Shown here in pieces: positions 15,484 to 23,442 of a stretch of 49,412 nt of DNA (position 1 is the first letter of the stretch; each line of letters starts with the position of its first letter). Source of the DNA: an uncultured Adlercreutzia sp. GTDB taxonomy: Bacteria > Actinomycetota > Coriobacteriia > Coriobacteriales > Eggerthellaceae. The stretch is taken from positions 1 through 49,412 of the forward strand of contig CABSMC010000009.1 in the NCBI GenBank assembly GCA_902478715.1, in the 5' to 3' direction. Under the pieces are notes generated by a model, which was not told the DNA's origin, made no database searches, and saw only the letters and a list, made by a program, of their open reading frames with translations. A program made the translations under genes and the position numbers.

Positions 15484-16773
15484 CTACCTGGAGGGCGCCT
15501 CCTCGCCCTTCGGGCGCAGGGGCAGGAACTTGATGCCCAGCAGGAACACGAGCGCGCCCAGGGCCACCACGCCCAGCGTCACACCGAACTCAAGCGGCGT
15601 CGGCCAGTAGACCATGCCGCCGTAGATGCCGGAGAGGCCGGAGTCGAAGGCCGTGTGCTGCATGGGAGTGAGCGGGCCAGCGTAGTCCAGGTTGGCGATC
15701 TGGAAGCCGCCGACGAGCAGCTGCACGCGCTTGCAGAAGATGCCGAGGATCGCGAGCAGCGAGCCGGCGACCAGCAGGGCGTTGGTGCGCAGCGCCGGCG
15801 TGAAGCAAATGACGGCGCAGAGGGCGCAGCCGACGACCTCCGTCCAGAAGTAAGGGGCGAGCGGGCCGGCCGTCAGCATGGCGACCACCTCCGCGCCCGA
15901 GCCGCCGGGGAACGCCTCGGTGAGCAGATCGCAGCCGAAGAAGTACAGATCCACCATCACGAAGGCGCCGAGGAGCTTCGCGAGCTTCACCATATAGGAC
16001 TGGTCGAGCGAGAGATAGCCGACCTTGCGAAGCGCCATGACCACCACCATGACCAAAGCCGTGCCGCAGACGAGAGCCGAGGACACGAACCAGGGAGCGA
16101 GCAGGGCCGTGTGCCACATCTCGCGGCCCTGCTGCAGGCCGAAGATCCAGGCGGTCACGGAGTGCACGAGCACAGCGCATACGAGCGCCACCACGCTGAT
16201 GACGCGCAGGGCGGTATGGGAAACCTTCCCGGCGTCGGCCCGCACCTGGGCCCAAAGGTACACGCAGGAAAGGATGAGGTAGGTGCCCAGCACGACGATG
16301 TCCCACATGAGGGGCGAGCCCAGGTTGGAGTAGGCGAACAGCTCCCACAGGCGAGCCGGCTGCCCCAGGTCCACCACCACCAGGCCGATGGCGGCCACCG
16401 TGCAGGCGATGGAGCTCATGACGGCCACCTTGGAGATGCCGCCGAAGCCGGCGATGCCGAACGCCTTGGGGACCGACGAGATGATGAGGCCGCCGGCCGA
16501 CAGGCCCACGAAGAACATGAAGGAGGTGATGTAGAGGCCCCACGAGTCCAGGTTGCGCATGCCGGTCTGCACCATGCCGCCCGAGAGCTGCACGGCCCAC
16601 AGCGCGATGCCCGCGACCATCACCGCGGCCGACACGCCGATGGCGATGCTCAGGCCACGGCCGCCCCAGGCGACTGCTTTCGCACCAGCTGCCTCCTGGC
16701 CCTTTGCGCGGTTTTGAGCCGCACTGAAGTCGAGGTCATCATCAACGATGGCCCCAGAAGAGAAATCAGACAT
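15484..16773 (-). CDS. NrfD/PsrC-family membrane anchor of the molybdoenzyme
   Basis: Integral quinol-interacting subunit, 429 aa with about ten hydrophobic segments after a 35-residue polar N-terminus. Family marks include GLYITSFMFFVGLSAGG, VVDLGQPARLWEL and GSPLMWDIVVLGTYL. It takes electrons from menaquinol and passes them to the four-cluster ferredoxin subunit. The ATG at 16773 follows AGGAGA. Third gene of the operon, 73 bp after the ferredoxin gene. Confidence 0.94.
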   Translation of the reverse strand: MSDFSSGAIVDDDLDFSAAQNRAKGQEAAGAKAVAWGGRGLSIAIGVSAAVMVAGIALWAVQLSGGMVQTGMRNLDSWGLYITSFMFFVGLSAGGLIISSVPKAFGIAGFGGISKVAVMSSIACTVAAIGLVVVDLGQPARLWELFAYSNLGSPLMWDIVVLGTYLILSCVYLWAQVRADAGKVSHTALRVISVVALVCAVLVHSVTAWIFGLQQGREMWHTALLAPWFVSSALVCGTALVMVVVMALRKVGYLSLDQSYMVKLAKLLGAFVMVDLYFFGCDLLTEAFPGGSGAEVVAMLTAGPLAPYFWTEVVGCALCAVICFTPALRTNALLVAGSLLAILGIFCKRVQLLVGGFQIANLDYAGPLTPMQHTAFDSGLSGIYGGMVYWPTPLEFGVTLGVVALGALVFLLGIKFLPLRPKGEEAPSR

Positions 16774-16846
16774 GAGAATCTCCTAGAAGTAGGCGGGCGA
16801 CGCAACCACGCCCCGCCCGCAATATCGCATGACAAGGAAAAGCGCC

Positions 16847-17470
16847 CTAAACCAGGTAGTACACCGACGGCTTCGTCCCCTCTTCAGGAAGCAGCTGCTT
16901 GTACTCGCGCGAAGCAATGAGCTTGGAAATTTCCGAATTCGGATCGTCCAAATCGCCCCAAATGCGAGCACGTCCAGGACACGCCCTCACGCACTCAGGT
17001 TCTCCGCCACCAGCAACTCGGTGCCAGCACATGGTGCACTTCTCAACCGTATGCCGCTGATGTTCCGGCGAATCTTTCGCACCCAAGGTATAGTCGAGCA
17101 TGTACTCAGGCTCTTGCCAATTAAAAGACCGCACGCCGGTGTAGGGGCACGCCGCCATGCACATACGACACCCGATGCACTTGTCATAATCTTGGCGAAC
17201 AATACCCGTTTCCTCGTCCTTGTAGGTAGCTCCCACCGGACACACCCTCACACAAGCTGGATTCTCGCAGTGCTGGCAATTTACAGGCAGGTAGTCGATG
17301 GAGTTGTCAGGGAACGAGCCTCTGGGAATGTCCATTTCGTTGCTGCCGCCATCAGTCAGGATGCGATTCCACCAAATCTCGTTAGGAAGATTATTCTCAA
17401 TCTTGCAGGCCACGGCGCAGGTATGGCATCCGATGCACCGCTCTTGGTCAATTGCGAATCCGTAGTGCAT
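16847..17470 (-). CDS. Four-cluster [4Fe-4S] ferredoxin subunit (DmsB-like)
   Basis: Electron-transfer subunit of a DMSO-reductase-family complex, 207 aa. Four cysteine groups fit four [4Fe-4S] clusters: CIGCHTCAVAC near residue 12, CQHCENPACVRVC, CIGCRMCMAAC, and CTMCWHRVAGGGEPECVRAC. It relays electrons between the NrfD anchor and the molybdopterin subunit. No signal peptide, so it should be exported by hitch-hiking with the Tat-bearing catalytic subunit. The C-terminal PSVYYLV is identical to that of the ferredoxin at 35.4 kb, showing the two systems are related. Confidence 0.95.
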   Translation of the reverse strand: MHYGFAIDQERCIGCHTCAVACKIENNLPNEIWWNRILTDGGSNEMDIPRGSFPDNSIDYLPVNCQHCENPACVRVCPVGATYKDEETGIVRQDYDKCIGCRMCMAACPYTGVRSFNWQEPEYMLDYTLGAKDSPEHQRHTVEKCTMCWHRVAGGGEPECVRACPGRARIWGDLDDPNSEISKLIASREYKQLLPEEGTKPSVYYLV

Positions 17471-17479
17471 AATGTCACC

Positions 17480-19930
17480 CTACCTCTTCTTTACGTCGAC
17501 GCGAGTATCGTAAAAATTGAAGGCCACCGACCATTCATCATTGTGCGGGTAGGTGAGCTCCTGGTAACCGCCTTCAATGAACTGGTCACGCTGCCAACCC
17601 TTGGGCATGCGGGTCATGCCCTTTGGCAGACTCGGGTCGATGATGGCCTTCACCACCATATGGCCGCGATCGTTGAACACCTCGACGACGTCTCGGTCAG
17701 CGATTCCGCGGTCCGCTGCATCTTCAGGACTCATTTTGAAGAGCGGCTCGGGATCGAGCTCTCTCAAGATAGGAGAGTTAAACCACTGGGAATGGGTGCG
17801 CCAACGCGTGTGCTCCTGGATGAATACGAGCGGGTAGGTCTTGGCAGCTTCGCTGCGCTCGTTCACCTCGGCTGAGGGCTGATAGTACACCAGATGCTCC
17901 TTGGGGAAGCGCTCTGTGACGTCTTGCCCATACATGACGCGAGGGACCGGCTTCTCGGTGTAGAGCTGGGCCAAGCCGGATTCCGTGGGAAACTTCTCCC
18001 GCCCGACAATACCAGGCTTGCCAGGTGCCGTGCGCAACTCGATATAGCCGTCTTTGCGTAAGCGATCGAGGCTGACACCGAACGCCTCCACTGCAGGGCC
18101 CGACAACAGCATGTTTGCGTAGTCGTCGAAAGTGTACTCCTCGGGAAACGCTTCGGCATAGCCCAGGGCGCGACCGATCAAACCCGCAATCTCAACATCG
18201 TCTTTGGCCTCAAAGGGCGGATCTATCACCTTATCCTGATGCACGATATAGGGCAGGTTGTGCGCCTTGCGGAAGTCCTCGTTTTCATAGAAAGAAGCGA
18301 TGGGCAGAATCATATCGGAGTATCGAGCGGTGTCGGTCATCTCCATGTCCATAGCAAGGAGGAAATCGAGATTGGGCAGAAGTTCTTCGAGGTAGTTAGT
18401 CTGCGAGGGCCAGTTGCTTGCCGAGTTGGAGAGAATGGCCACCATGGCCTTAATCGGATACGGCTCGCCGTTGTATTCTTGATCGCGCGCCACCTCATGC
18501 AGCAACGTCATCGGGAACGCCGTGGTCATTCCCTTGAACCCGGGAGCGGCCCACAGTCCGGGGATATTCAGGGCGAGGGCGGTATTCAGGTAGATGCCCG
18601 TGAAGCCGGCGCCATCGCGGCCCACGTTGCCCGTCAGCGCCATAAGGATGGCAATAGCCCAGCAGGACTGGTAGCCATTGTTGTAATGGTCCATGCCGAA
18701 GGAGATGTTCACCGAAATAGCATCGCCCTCCGCGAACATGCGGGCTAAATGCTCGATGGTTTCCTCCGTCATGCCCGTTTCCGCAGCGGCGTCGGCTACG
18801 ACGTACTGGGACAGCTGCTCCTTCAACAGGGTATACGACGTGGTTACCGTAATTCCTTCATACTCGTAAGACCCCTCGAGCGCCGGATCGGCACCGGTGC
18901 CGTACAGCACGGCAGTGCTCCTCTCGGGATCCCATACGTAGAACTCGTCGTCGGCGTCTTCGGGCACCTCTTCGAAATCGCTCTTACGCAGCAGCATGCC
19001 AGTGTCCTGGCGCACCAGGAAGGGCGCCGTAGTGCGTTTTTTAATGAATTCGACATCCTGCAGATCGTTCTCAATGATGTAGTTCGACATGGCCAGAGCA
19101 AGATAGCCGTCGGTCGTGGGCTTGATGGGATAGTACTCGTCAGATTTCATGGCGGTGGCAGACTTCACCGGATCGATGGTGATAATGCGCGTGCCCTGCT
19201 CCTTGGCGCGCTGCATCCATCGCCAGTTCTGCGGTGTGCTGTGCACGGGATTCGAACCCCAAACCACAATATGCGAGGAATCGAGCACGCTCTTTGCCTC
19301 GTTAGCGAAATACATCAGGCCGGTGCCGAGCACGCGATCGATGCCGTAGCCAGTGGAAAGGTCGTTCATGCCCGCAGGCTTCGAGACTCCCATGACACTA
19401 CCCAGGCGATTGAAGATGCCCGTCTGGCCCTGAATCTCGCCATAGTTGCCCGTCCCAAAGTCGAAAACCACGGCCCGGGGACCATACTCCTCAGCGATGC
19501 TGGAGAACTTTTGAGCAATTTCAGCGATGGCCTCGTCCCATGTGATGCGCTCCCACTCGCCAGCGCCACGCTCGGTACCATCGACCCGGCGCAAAGGATA
19601 CTTGATGCGGTTTTCTCCGTAGATGCGATGCATGTACGACATGCCGCGCAGGCAGCTGCCGCGATAAAGATCCTCGCCATAATCGGCAGGCTCCAAACGA
19701 ACAATCTTACCGTCACGCACATGGGCAGCGTAGCGACAGGATTGCATACAATTCGAACGGCAGACGCCATAGCCAGCAATTTCATCCTCTGTCGGCTCTC
19801 CGGCATTCGCGGCATCGAAGGCGCAGCCAACCAGATTGGATCCGACAACAGCAGCGCCAGCAGCTGCACTCGTGGCTTTAAGGAAGCCTCGGCGAGTCAG
19901 ACCGCCTTGCGCGCTATTCCGATTCGACAT
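17480..19930 (-). CDS. Tat-exported molybdopterin oxidoreductase, catalytic subunit (DMSO reductase family)
   Basis: 816-aa bis-MGD enzyme. The N-terminus has a twin-arginine leader (LTRRGFLKA) and then LVGC, possibly a lipobox. A [4Fe-4S] site is CRSNCMQSC plus YRGSCLRG. The Mo-ligand region aligns with DmsA GDYSS as NDLSTGYG, so a serine ligand is likely. Further marks: WGSNPVHSTPQNW, IDPVKSATA, PTTDGYLALAM and a C-terminal molydop-binding domain (HTRWRTHSQWFN). The ATG at 19930 directly follows AGGAGGAGAG. Heads the operon with ferredoxin and NrfD. The substrate (sulfoxide, N-oxide, polysulfide, catechol or other) cannot be read from sequence. Confidence 0.93.
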   Translation of the reverse strand: MSNRNSAQGGLTRRGFLKATSAAAGAAVVGSNLVGCAFDAANAGEPTEDEIAGYGVCRSNCMQSCRYAAHVRDGKIVRLEPADYGEDLYRGSCLRGMSYMHRIYGENRIKYPLRRVDGTERGAGEWERITWDEAIAEIAQKFSSIAEEYGPRAVVFDFGTGNYGEIQGQTGIFNRLGSVMGVSKPAGMNDLSTGYGIDRVLGTGLMYFANEAKSVLDSSHIVVWGSNPVHSTPQNWRWMQRAKEQGTRIITIDPVKSATAMKSDEYYPIKPTTDGYLALAMSNYIIENDLQDVEFIKKRTTAPFLVRQDTGMLLRKSDFEEVPEDADDEFYVWDPERSTAVLYGTGADPALEGSYEYEGITVTTSYTLLKEQLSQYVVADAAAETGMTEETIEHLARMFAEGDAISVNISFGMDHYNNGYQSCWAIAILMALTGNVGRDGAGFTGIYLNTALALNIPGLWAAPGFKGMTTAFPMTLLHEVARDQEYNGEPYPIKAMVAILSNSASNWPSQTNYLEELLPNLDFLLAMDMEMTDTARYSDMILPIASFYENEDFRKAHNLPYIVHQDKVIDPPFEAKDDVEIAGLIGRALGYAEAFPEEYTFDDYANMLLSGPAVEAFGVSLDRLRKDGYIELRTAPGKPGIVGREKFPTESGLAQLYTEKPVPRVMYGQDVTERFPKEHLVYYQPSAEVNERSEAAKTYPLVFIQEHTRWRTHSQWFNSPILRELDPEPLFKMSPEDAADRGIADRDVVEVFNDRGHMVVKAIIDPSLPKGMTRMPKGWQRDQFIEGGYQELTYPHNDEWSVAFNFYDTRVDVKKR

Positions 19931-20117
19931 CTCTCCTCCTCTTGCGAGTAAGGGAGCACGCAATTCAAACGGATAGCTACTCCGCAGAGTTGACGCATGC
20001 ATCCCTCTCTTTCCCATCCCCCATGGGCGAATCCGGTTGCATCGCTGCACGATTGATGGGATTCCAACATTGTCTTTAGAATCGGCCGGATTCTGATGAA
20101 ATTAGTCTGCCATACTC

Positions 20118-20159
20118 TGTCATAGGTTGTCAAGAGAAAATGTAGGACAATCTATGACA
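20118..20159. promoter_or_regulatory. Dyad upstream of molybdoenzyme operon
   Basis: Arms TGTCATAGGTTGTC (20118-20131) and GACAATCTATGACA (20146-20159) match in 13 of 14 positions, separated by 14 bp. On the minus strand the dyad overlaps a TTGACA (candidate -35). It lies in the 309-bp gap before the catalytic subunit gene; apart from this dyad and the hairpin at 20199-20221, I see nothing else in the gap. Likely an operator for an unidentified regulator. Confidence 0.6.
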
Positions 20160-20198
20160 AAAAGAGTTGGAGTTGCACTTTTGGCTCTAGAAAGCCGC

Positions 20199-20221
20199 GA
20201 CCCGCCGAAGAATGGCGGGTC
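20199..20221 (-). terminator. Hairpin after the SPFH gene
   Basis: 8-bp perfect stem GACCCGCC / GGCGGGTC with a 7-nt loop, 18 bp past the SPFH stop codon. The T content after it on the minus strand is modest (CTTTCT). Confidence 0.6.
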
Positions 20222-20239
20222 ATCCAATCAAAGCGAGAA

Positions 20240-21211
20240 CTAGGCGCTTTTCACGGCTTTCGTTACTGCGTCAGCCGCATCGGGGTCGGTGAAGCCCTCG
20301 CTGAAGGCACTGGGGATGACGAGCGTGCCGCCGGATTGCTTCACGGCCTCGTAGGCCAGATGCATGGTGCGCAACCTCATGGCCTCGGGGTCGCCCTCGT
20401 AGTTGGCGCTCGCGTCCTTCAGCATGTCGGAGATGTCCGCCTCCGCCTCGGCAAGCGTCATGCGGGCGTCGCGCTCGCGGGCCGCAATGGCACCGGCGGC
20501 CATCGCCGGTTGCAGCTCGCGGGGCACCACGATGTCGCGCACCTCCACGTCGATGACGTCGATCCCCCAACCGTCCAGCTTCGCCTCCAGCTCATCCTTC
20601 AGCTCGGCATCCAGCTGGTCGCGCCGACAGGCCACCTCGGCCAGGCTCGCGCGGCCGATGGCCTTGCGCAACATGGCCTGGGCCATCCACGCCACAGCGC
20701 TTGCGTAGTCTTCCACCTCTACGGTCGCCTTCTTCGGGGAGAACACCATCCAGAACACCACAGCATCCACGTTCACGGGCACCAAATCGGACGTGAGCGT
20801 CTCCTCGGCACCGAAGTAGGTGGCCGCCACGCGCTGATCGATGCGCACCGTGTAGAACTCGATGACCGGCCAGGTGAACACGATGCCCGGTCCGGCCACG
20901 CGGTTGAAGCGGCCGAAGCGCATGACCACGGCGCGCTCCCATTCCATGACGATGTGCACCGACGAGGCGGCCAGGGCGCCGACCACCACAGCAATCACGA
21001 GGGCCGCAAGGCCGATGCCGCCGGCAAGCAACTGGGCGCAGGCGAGCACGAGCGCGCAGGCGGCAGCGAACACGATGATGGTGAAAGCCGCGGCGCCGTT
21101 GCGGGAGGTGCGCCTACGCCCCGTTTCCAGCCGCGCGCCCGTCTGCGGCATCCTCCCCTGCGGGCTCGGGGAACTTGACGAGGCGTCCGCGCCGTGTTTC
21201 TTGCGAGTCAT
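20240..21211 (-). CDS. SPFH/Band 7 (stomatin-like) membrane protein
   Basis: 323-aa protein. A polar N-terminus is followed by two hydrophobic stretches (about residues 30-75), then the SPFH domain starting EWERAVVMRFGRFNRVAGPG with IDQRVAATYF and VDAVVFW, and a coiled-coil region (AAGAIAARERDARMTLAEAEADI). Stomatin-like proteins form membrane-microdomain scaffolds. It starts at ATG 21211 after AAAGGAG, so its first 98 bases overlap the 3' end of the GntR gene in another frame. Last gene of the NrfD-GntR-SPFH unit. Confidence 0.9.
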   Translation of the reverse strand: MTRKKHGADASSSSPSPQGRMPQTGARLETGRRRTSRNGAAAFTIIVFAAACALVLACAQLLAGGIGLAALVIAVVVGALAASSVHIVMEWERAVVMRFGRFNRVAGPGIVFTWPVIEFYTVRIDQRVAATYFGAEETLTSDLVPVNVDAVVFWMVFSPKKATVEVEDYASAVAWMAQAMLRKAIGRASLAEVACRRDQLDAELKDELEAKLDGWGIDVIDVEVRDIVVPRELQPAMAAGAIAARERDARMTLAEAEADISDMLKDASANYEGDPEAMRLRTMHLAYEAVKQSGGTLVIPSAFSEGFTDPDAADAVTKAVKSA

Positions 21212-21656
21212 GAGCTGCTCCTTTGCTTGTGCCGTCCTTCTCGCGCTTGGCCTTGGCGGCCACGAGCGCCGCCGTGAACTGCGCGTCAATATCCTCCAGC
21301 GACATGCCGAGCTCCTGGCAGCGCTGCAGGTACTCGGCGGTGACGATCTCCGCCGTCACCTCGGCCGAGACGCCGGGCTTGTCGGACACATCGGCCACGA
21401 ACGCCCCAAGCCGCCGTTTCGACACGATGTAGCCGTCCTCTTCCAGACTCTGGTACACCTTGCTCACGGTGTTGTAGTTCACCTCCACCTCGGCGGCCAG
21501 GCTCCGCACCGTGGGCAGCTGATCGCCCGGCAGGTAGAACCCCGAGGTGATGAGGTAGATGAAGCGGTTCTTCAACTGAAGCCAGACGGGAATGGAGCTG
21601 GCGGCGTCCAGCTGAAACAAATCCCCGGCAGGTATCGTCTTGCCTAGTTTGACCAC
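21114..21656 (-). CDS. GntR-family transcriptional regulator (YtrA-like)
   Basis: 180-aa regulator. An N-terminal winged helix (about residues 15-80) has IPVWLQLKNRFIYLITSGFYLPGDQLPTVRSL split by the usual GntR turn, then EVEVNYNTVSKVYQSLEEDG. There is no large ligand-binding domain, only a helical C-terminus, as in YtrA-type repressors, which usually control their own membrane-protein operons. Starts at GTG 21656, 13 bp inside the end of the NrfD gene, and its own end overlaps the SPFH gene by 98 bp. It therefore probably regulates this operon. Confidence 0.88.
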   Translation of the reverse strand: MVKLGKTIPAGDLFQLDAASSIPVWLQLKNRFIYLITSGFYLPGDQLPTVRSLAAEVEVNYNTVSKVYQSLEEDGYIVSKRRLGAFVADVSDKPGVSAEVTAEIVTAEYLQRCQELGMSLEDIDAQFTAALVAAKAKREKDGTSKGAAHDSQETRRGRLVKFPEPAGEDAADGRAAGNGA

Positions 21657-22723
21657 AAGGTCACATCCTTTCTTTCCGTTGCGGCGCCTTCTCCCCCGCC
21701 GTCTTTTGCGGAAGGCGTGGAAAGCAAGCCCGCCGCCGCGTCGTCTTCGGAAGGGGCGGAAGCGGCAGCTTCCACTTCCTGCAACTCCAGCGGGCGCTGG
21801 GCGCCGGCCACCATCACCGCCGCCCGCAGACCCATAGCGCCGACGAGCACGAGGGCAGCCGCCAGAGCCATGGCCGTGGAGGAGAGCGCGCCACCTCTCG
21901 CGCCCGAGCGGAAGCGCCCCCGCCCGCGAGCGAGGCAGGCAGCCTCCACAACCAACGGCGCGATGAGGCCGCAGGCCACGAAGCCCACCCACCAGGGCAG
22001 CGCCGCCGGGCCGCGCAATAGACTCTCAGCCGAAAACCGCACGCCCGGATGATCGCTGCCCAGCACGAAGGCGAGAAGCCCCGCAGCCGCCGCTACCTCC
22101 GCGACGATGACGACCGCATCGATGCGGGCGGCGGCCTGCGCTACCTTCCGAACGCCCTCGTCGCCTTCCACGAACAGCGCCCCTGCCATGAGCAGGGCGC
22201 ATCCGCAGGAAGCGGCCGACAGCACAAAGAGCACCGGCACCCACGGCGTCGACCACAGCCGCACGCCCGTAAGCGTCTGCAGAAGCAGCCCGGCGTAAAC
22301 CGCCACAACGGCAGCCAGCCCGCAAGCAGCGATTTCCGCAACCGCCACGACGCCGCGCCGCAACCACGGCACGTACAGAAACCGCGCCAGGGCGAGGGCT
22401 GCTGCCAGCACTGTCAGCAGTGCCACGGCCCAGGCGCCCAGGTTCATGAGCGTTGCGGGCAGCGCCAAAAACAGCGACAGAACGCGGTCGGCACGCCCGA
22501 GATCGGCGGCGAGACAGCCGGCGCCCAGGGCCAGCGCCCCGCACGAGAGGGCCAGCACACCGGCAACCAGGCGCTCGCAGGGACGCTTCTCCGCAAAGTC
22601 AGGCACCACATCCGCGCCGAAGGGCTCGCGCACGAAGAGCAGGTCGGCCACAGACGCCGCGGCCACGCCGCCCGCGCCGACCCCGGCCAAGAACAGATAG
22701 GCTGTCACCAGCTCCCCGAACAA
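21644..22723 (-). CDS. Stand-alone NrfD-family membrane protein
   Basis: 359-aa polytopic protein. NrfD marks: ELVTAYLFLAGVGAGG at the N-terminus, AADLGRADRVLSLF, and YAGLLLQTLTGVRLWSTPWVPVLF. About nine hydrophobic segments, then a polar C-terminal tail rich in Ala/Ser/Glu. The likely start is TTG 22723, five bases after GAAGGGG; the frame extends further upstream but only through non-family sequence and into the divergent gene. No ferredoxin or molybdoenzyme gene is adjacent, unlike the NrfD at 15.5 kb. It may serve a complex encoded elsewhere, including the anchor-less one at 35-38 kb. Confidence 0.86.
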   Translation of the reverse strand: MFGELVTAYLFLAGVGAGGVAAASVADLLFVREPFGADVVPDFAEKRPCERLVAGVLALSCGALALGAGCLAADLGRADRVLSLFLALPATLMNLGAWAVALLTVLAAALALARFLYVPWLRRGVVAVAEIAACGLAAVVAVYAGLLLQTLTGVRLWSTPWVPVLFVLSAASCGCALLMAGALFVEGDEGVRKVAQAAARIDAVVIVAEVAAAAGLLAFVLGSDHPGVRFSAESLLRGPAALPWWVGFVACGLIAPLVVEAACLARGRGRFRSGARGGALSSTAMALAAALVLVGAMGLRAAVMVAGAQRPLELQEVEAAASAPSEDDAAAGLLSTPSAKDGGGEGAATERKDVTLWSN

Positions 22724-22913
22724 CGCGCCCCCTTCGATTCCGTTTCCCGAAGTATGCCACAAAAATGGACCTATGTATATGACAACGTGGGGCAGAATGC
22801 CCCATCGCCGATTCTCGGCGCATGCCACGCGCAGCTCGGCTATAATTCGCTCTGAAAGACACGCATGGCTTGTCCGGGTAAACGGCAAGCCGCAACAGCA
22901 AAGGAGCATTCGC

Positions 22914-23279
22914 ATGAAGATCGCCATCCCCAGCGAAACCGACGCCGGCCTCGAGAGCATCCGCAGCGGGCACTTCGGCCATGCCGCGTACATGACCGTC
23001 GTCGAATTCGATGACGACATGAACATCGTCGGCGTCGAGTCGGTGAAGAACGCCGATCACGATGCCGTGGGTTGCGGCGGCGTGATCGACTTCGTCTCTG
23101 GCATCGGCGTCGACGGCATTCTCACCGTGGGCATGGGCATGCCGCCGTTCACTCGCTTCACCAACGCCGGCATCAAGGTCTACTCCGACACCACCGAGCC
23201 CAACGTCGGTAACGTGGCCCGCCTGTTCGCGGAGGGCAAGGTCGCGCTCATGGACCCCGCCAACGCCTGCCGCCACTAG
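22914..23279 (+). CDS. NifX/NafY-like dinitrogenase cofactor-biosynthesis domain protein
   Basis: 121-aa single-domain protein of the family named for nitrogenase FeMo-cofactor carriers (PF02579-type). Seen: MKIAIPSETDAGLESIRSGHFGHA, the usual N-terminal strand with GHF, NADHDAVGCGGVIDF, and VDGILTVGMGMPPF. Such stand-alone proteins occur in many non-diazotrophs and their role is unclear (metal-cluster carrier or chaperone). ATG 22914 follows AAAGGAG. Divergent from the NrfD-GntR-SPFH operon across about 190 bp, so shared regulation by the GntR protein is possible. Confidence 0.88.
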   Translation: MKIAIPSETDAGLESIRSGHFGHAAYMTVVEFDDDMNIVGVESVKNADHDAVGCGGVIDFVSGIGVDGILTVGMGMPPFTRFTNAGIKVYSDTTEPNVGNVARLFAEGKVALMDPANACRH

Positions 23280-23330
23280 AGAAGGTCACGACCCGCAAAG
23301 GTCACGGAGCATTTGCCCCATCGCTCGCCC

Positions 23331-23378
23331 AGCCCGAAGAGTCGCTGAAAAGCCGACGGCTCTTCGGGCTTTTGTTTT
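23331..23378 (+). terminator. Rho-independent terminator after the NifX-like gene
   Basis: 11-bp stem AGCCCGAAGAG / CTCTTCGGGCT followed by TTTGTTTT on the plus strand. Confidence 0.88.
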
Positions 23379-23442
23379 GGGTTCGGCGCTCCGGGTCGCC
23401 GAGGGCAATCGGCAAACGCCCGAACCCTGACGCCCGGAACCG

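Noticed and set aside
19238..19264. GGGATTCGAACCCC, which looks like a tRNA T-arm
   Set aside because: It lies inside the molybdoenzyme gene, encoding WGSNPVHS, a conserved family motif; no acceptor or anticodon stems are present around it.
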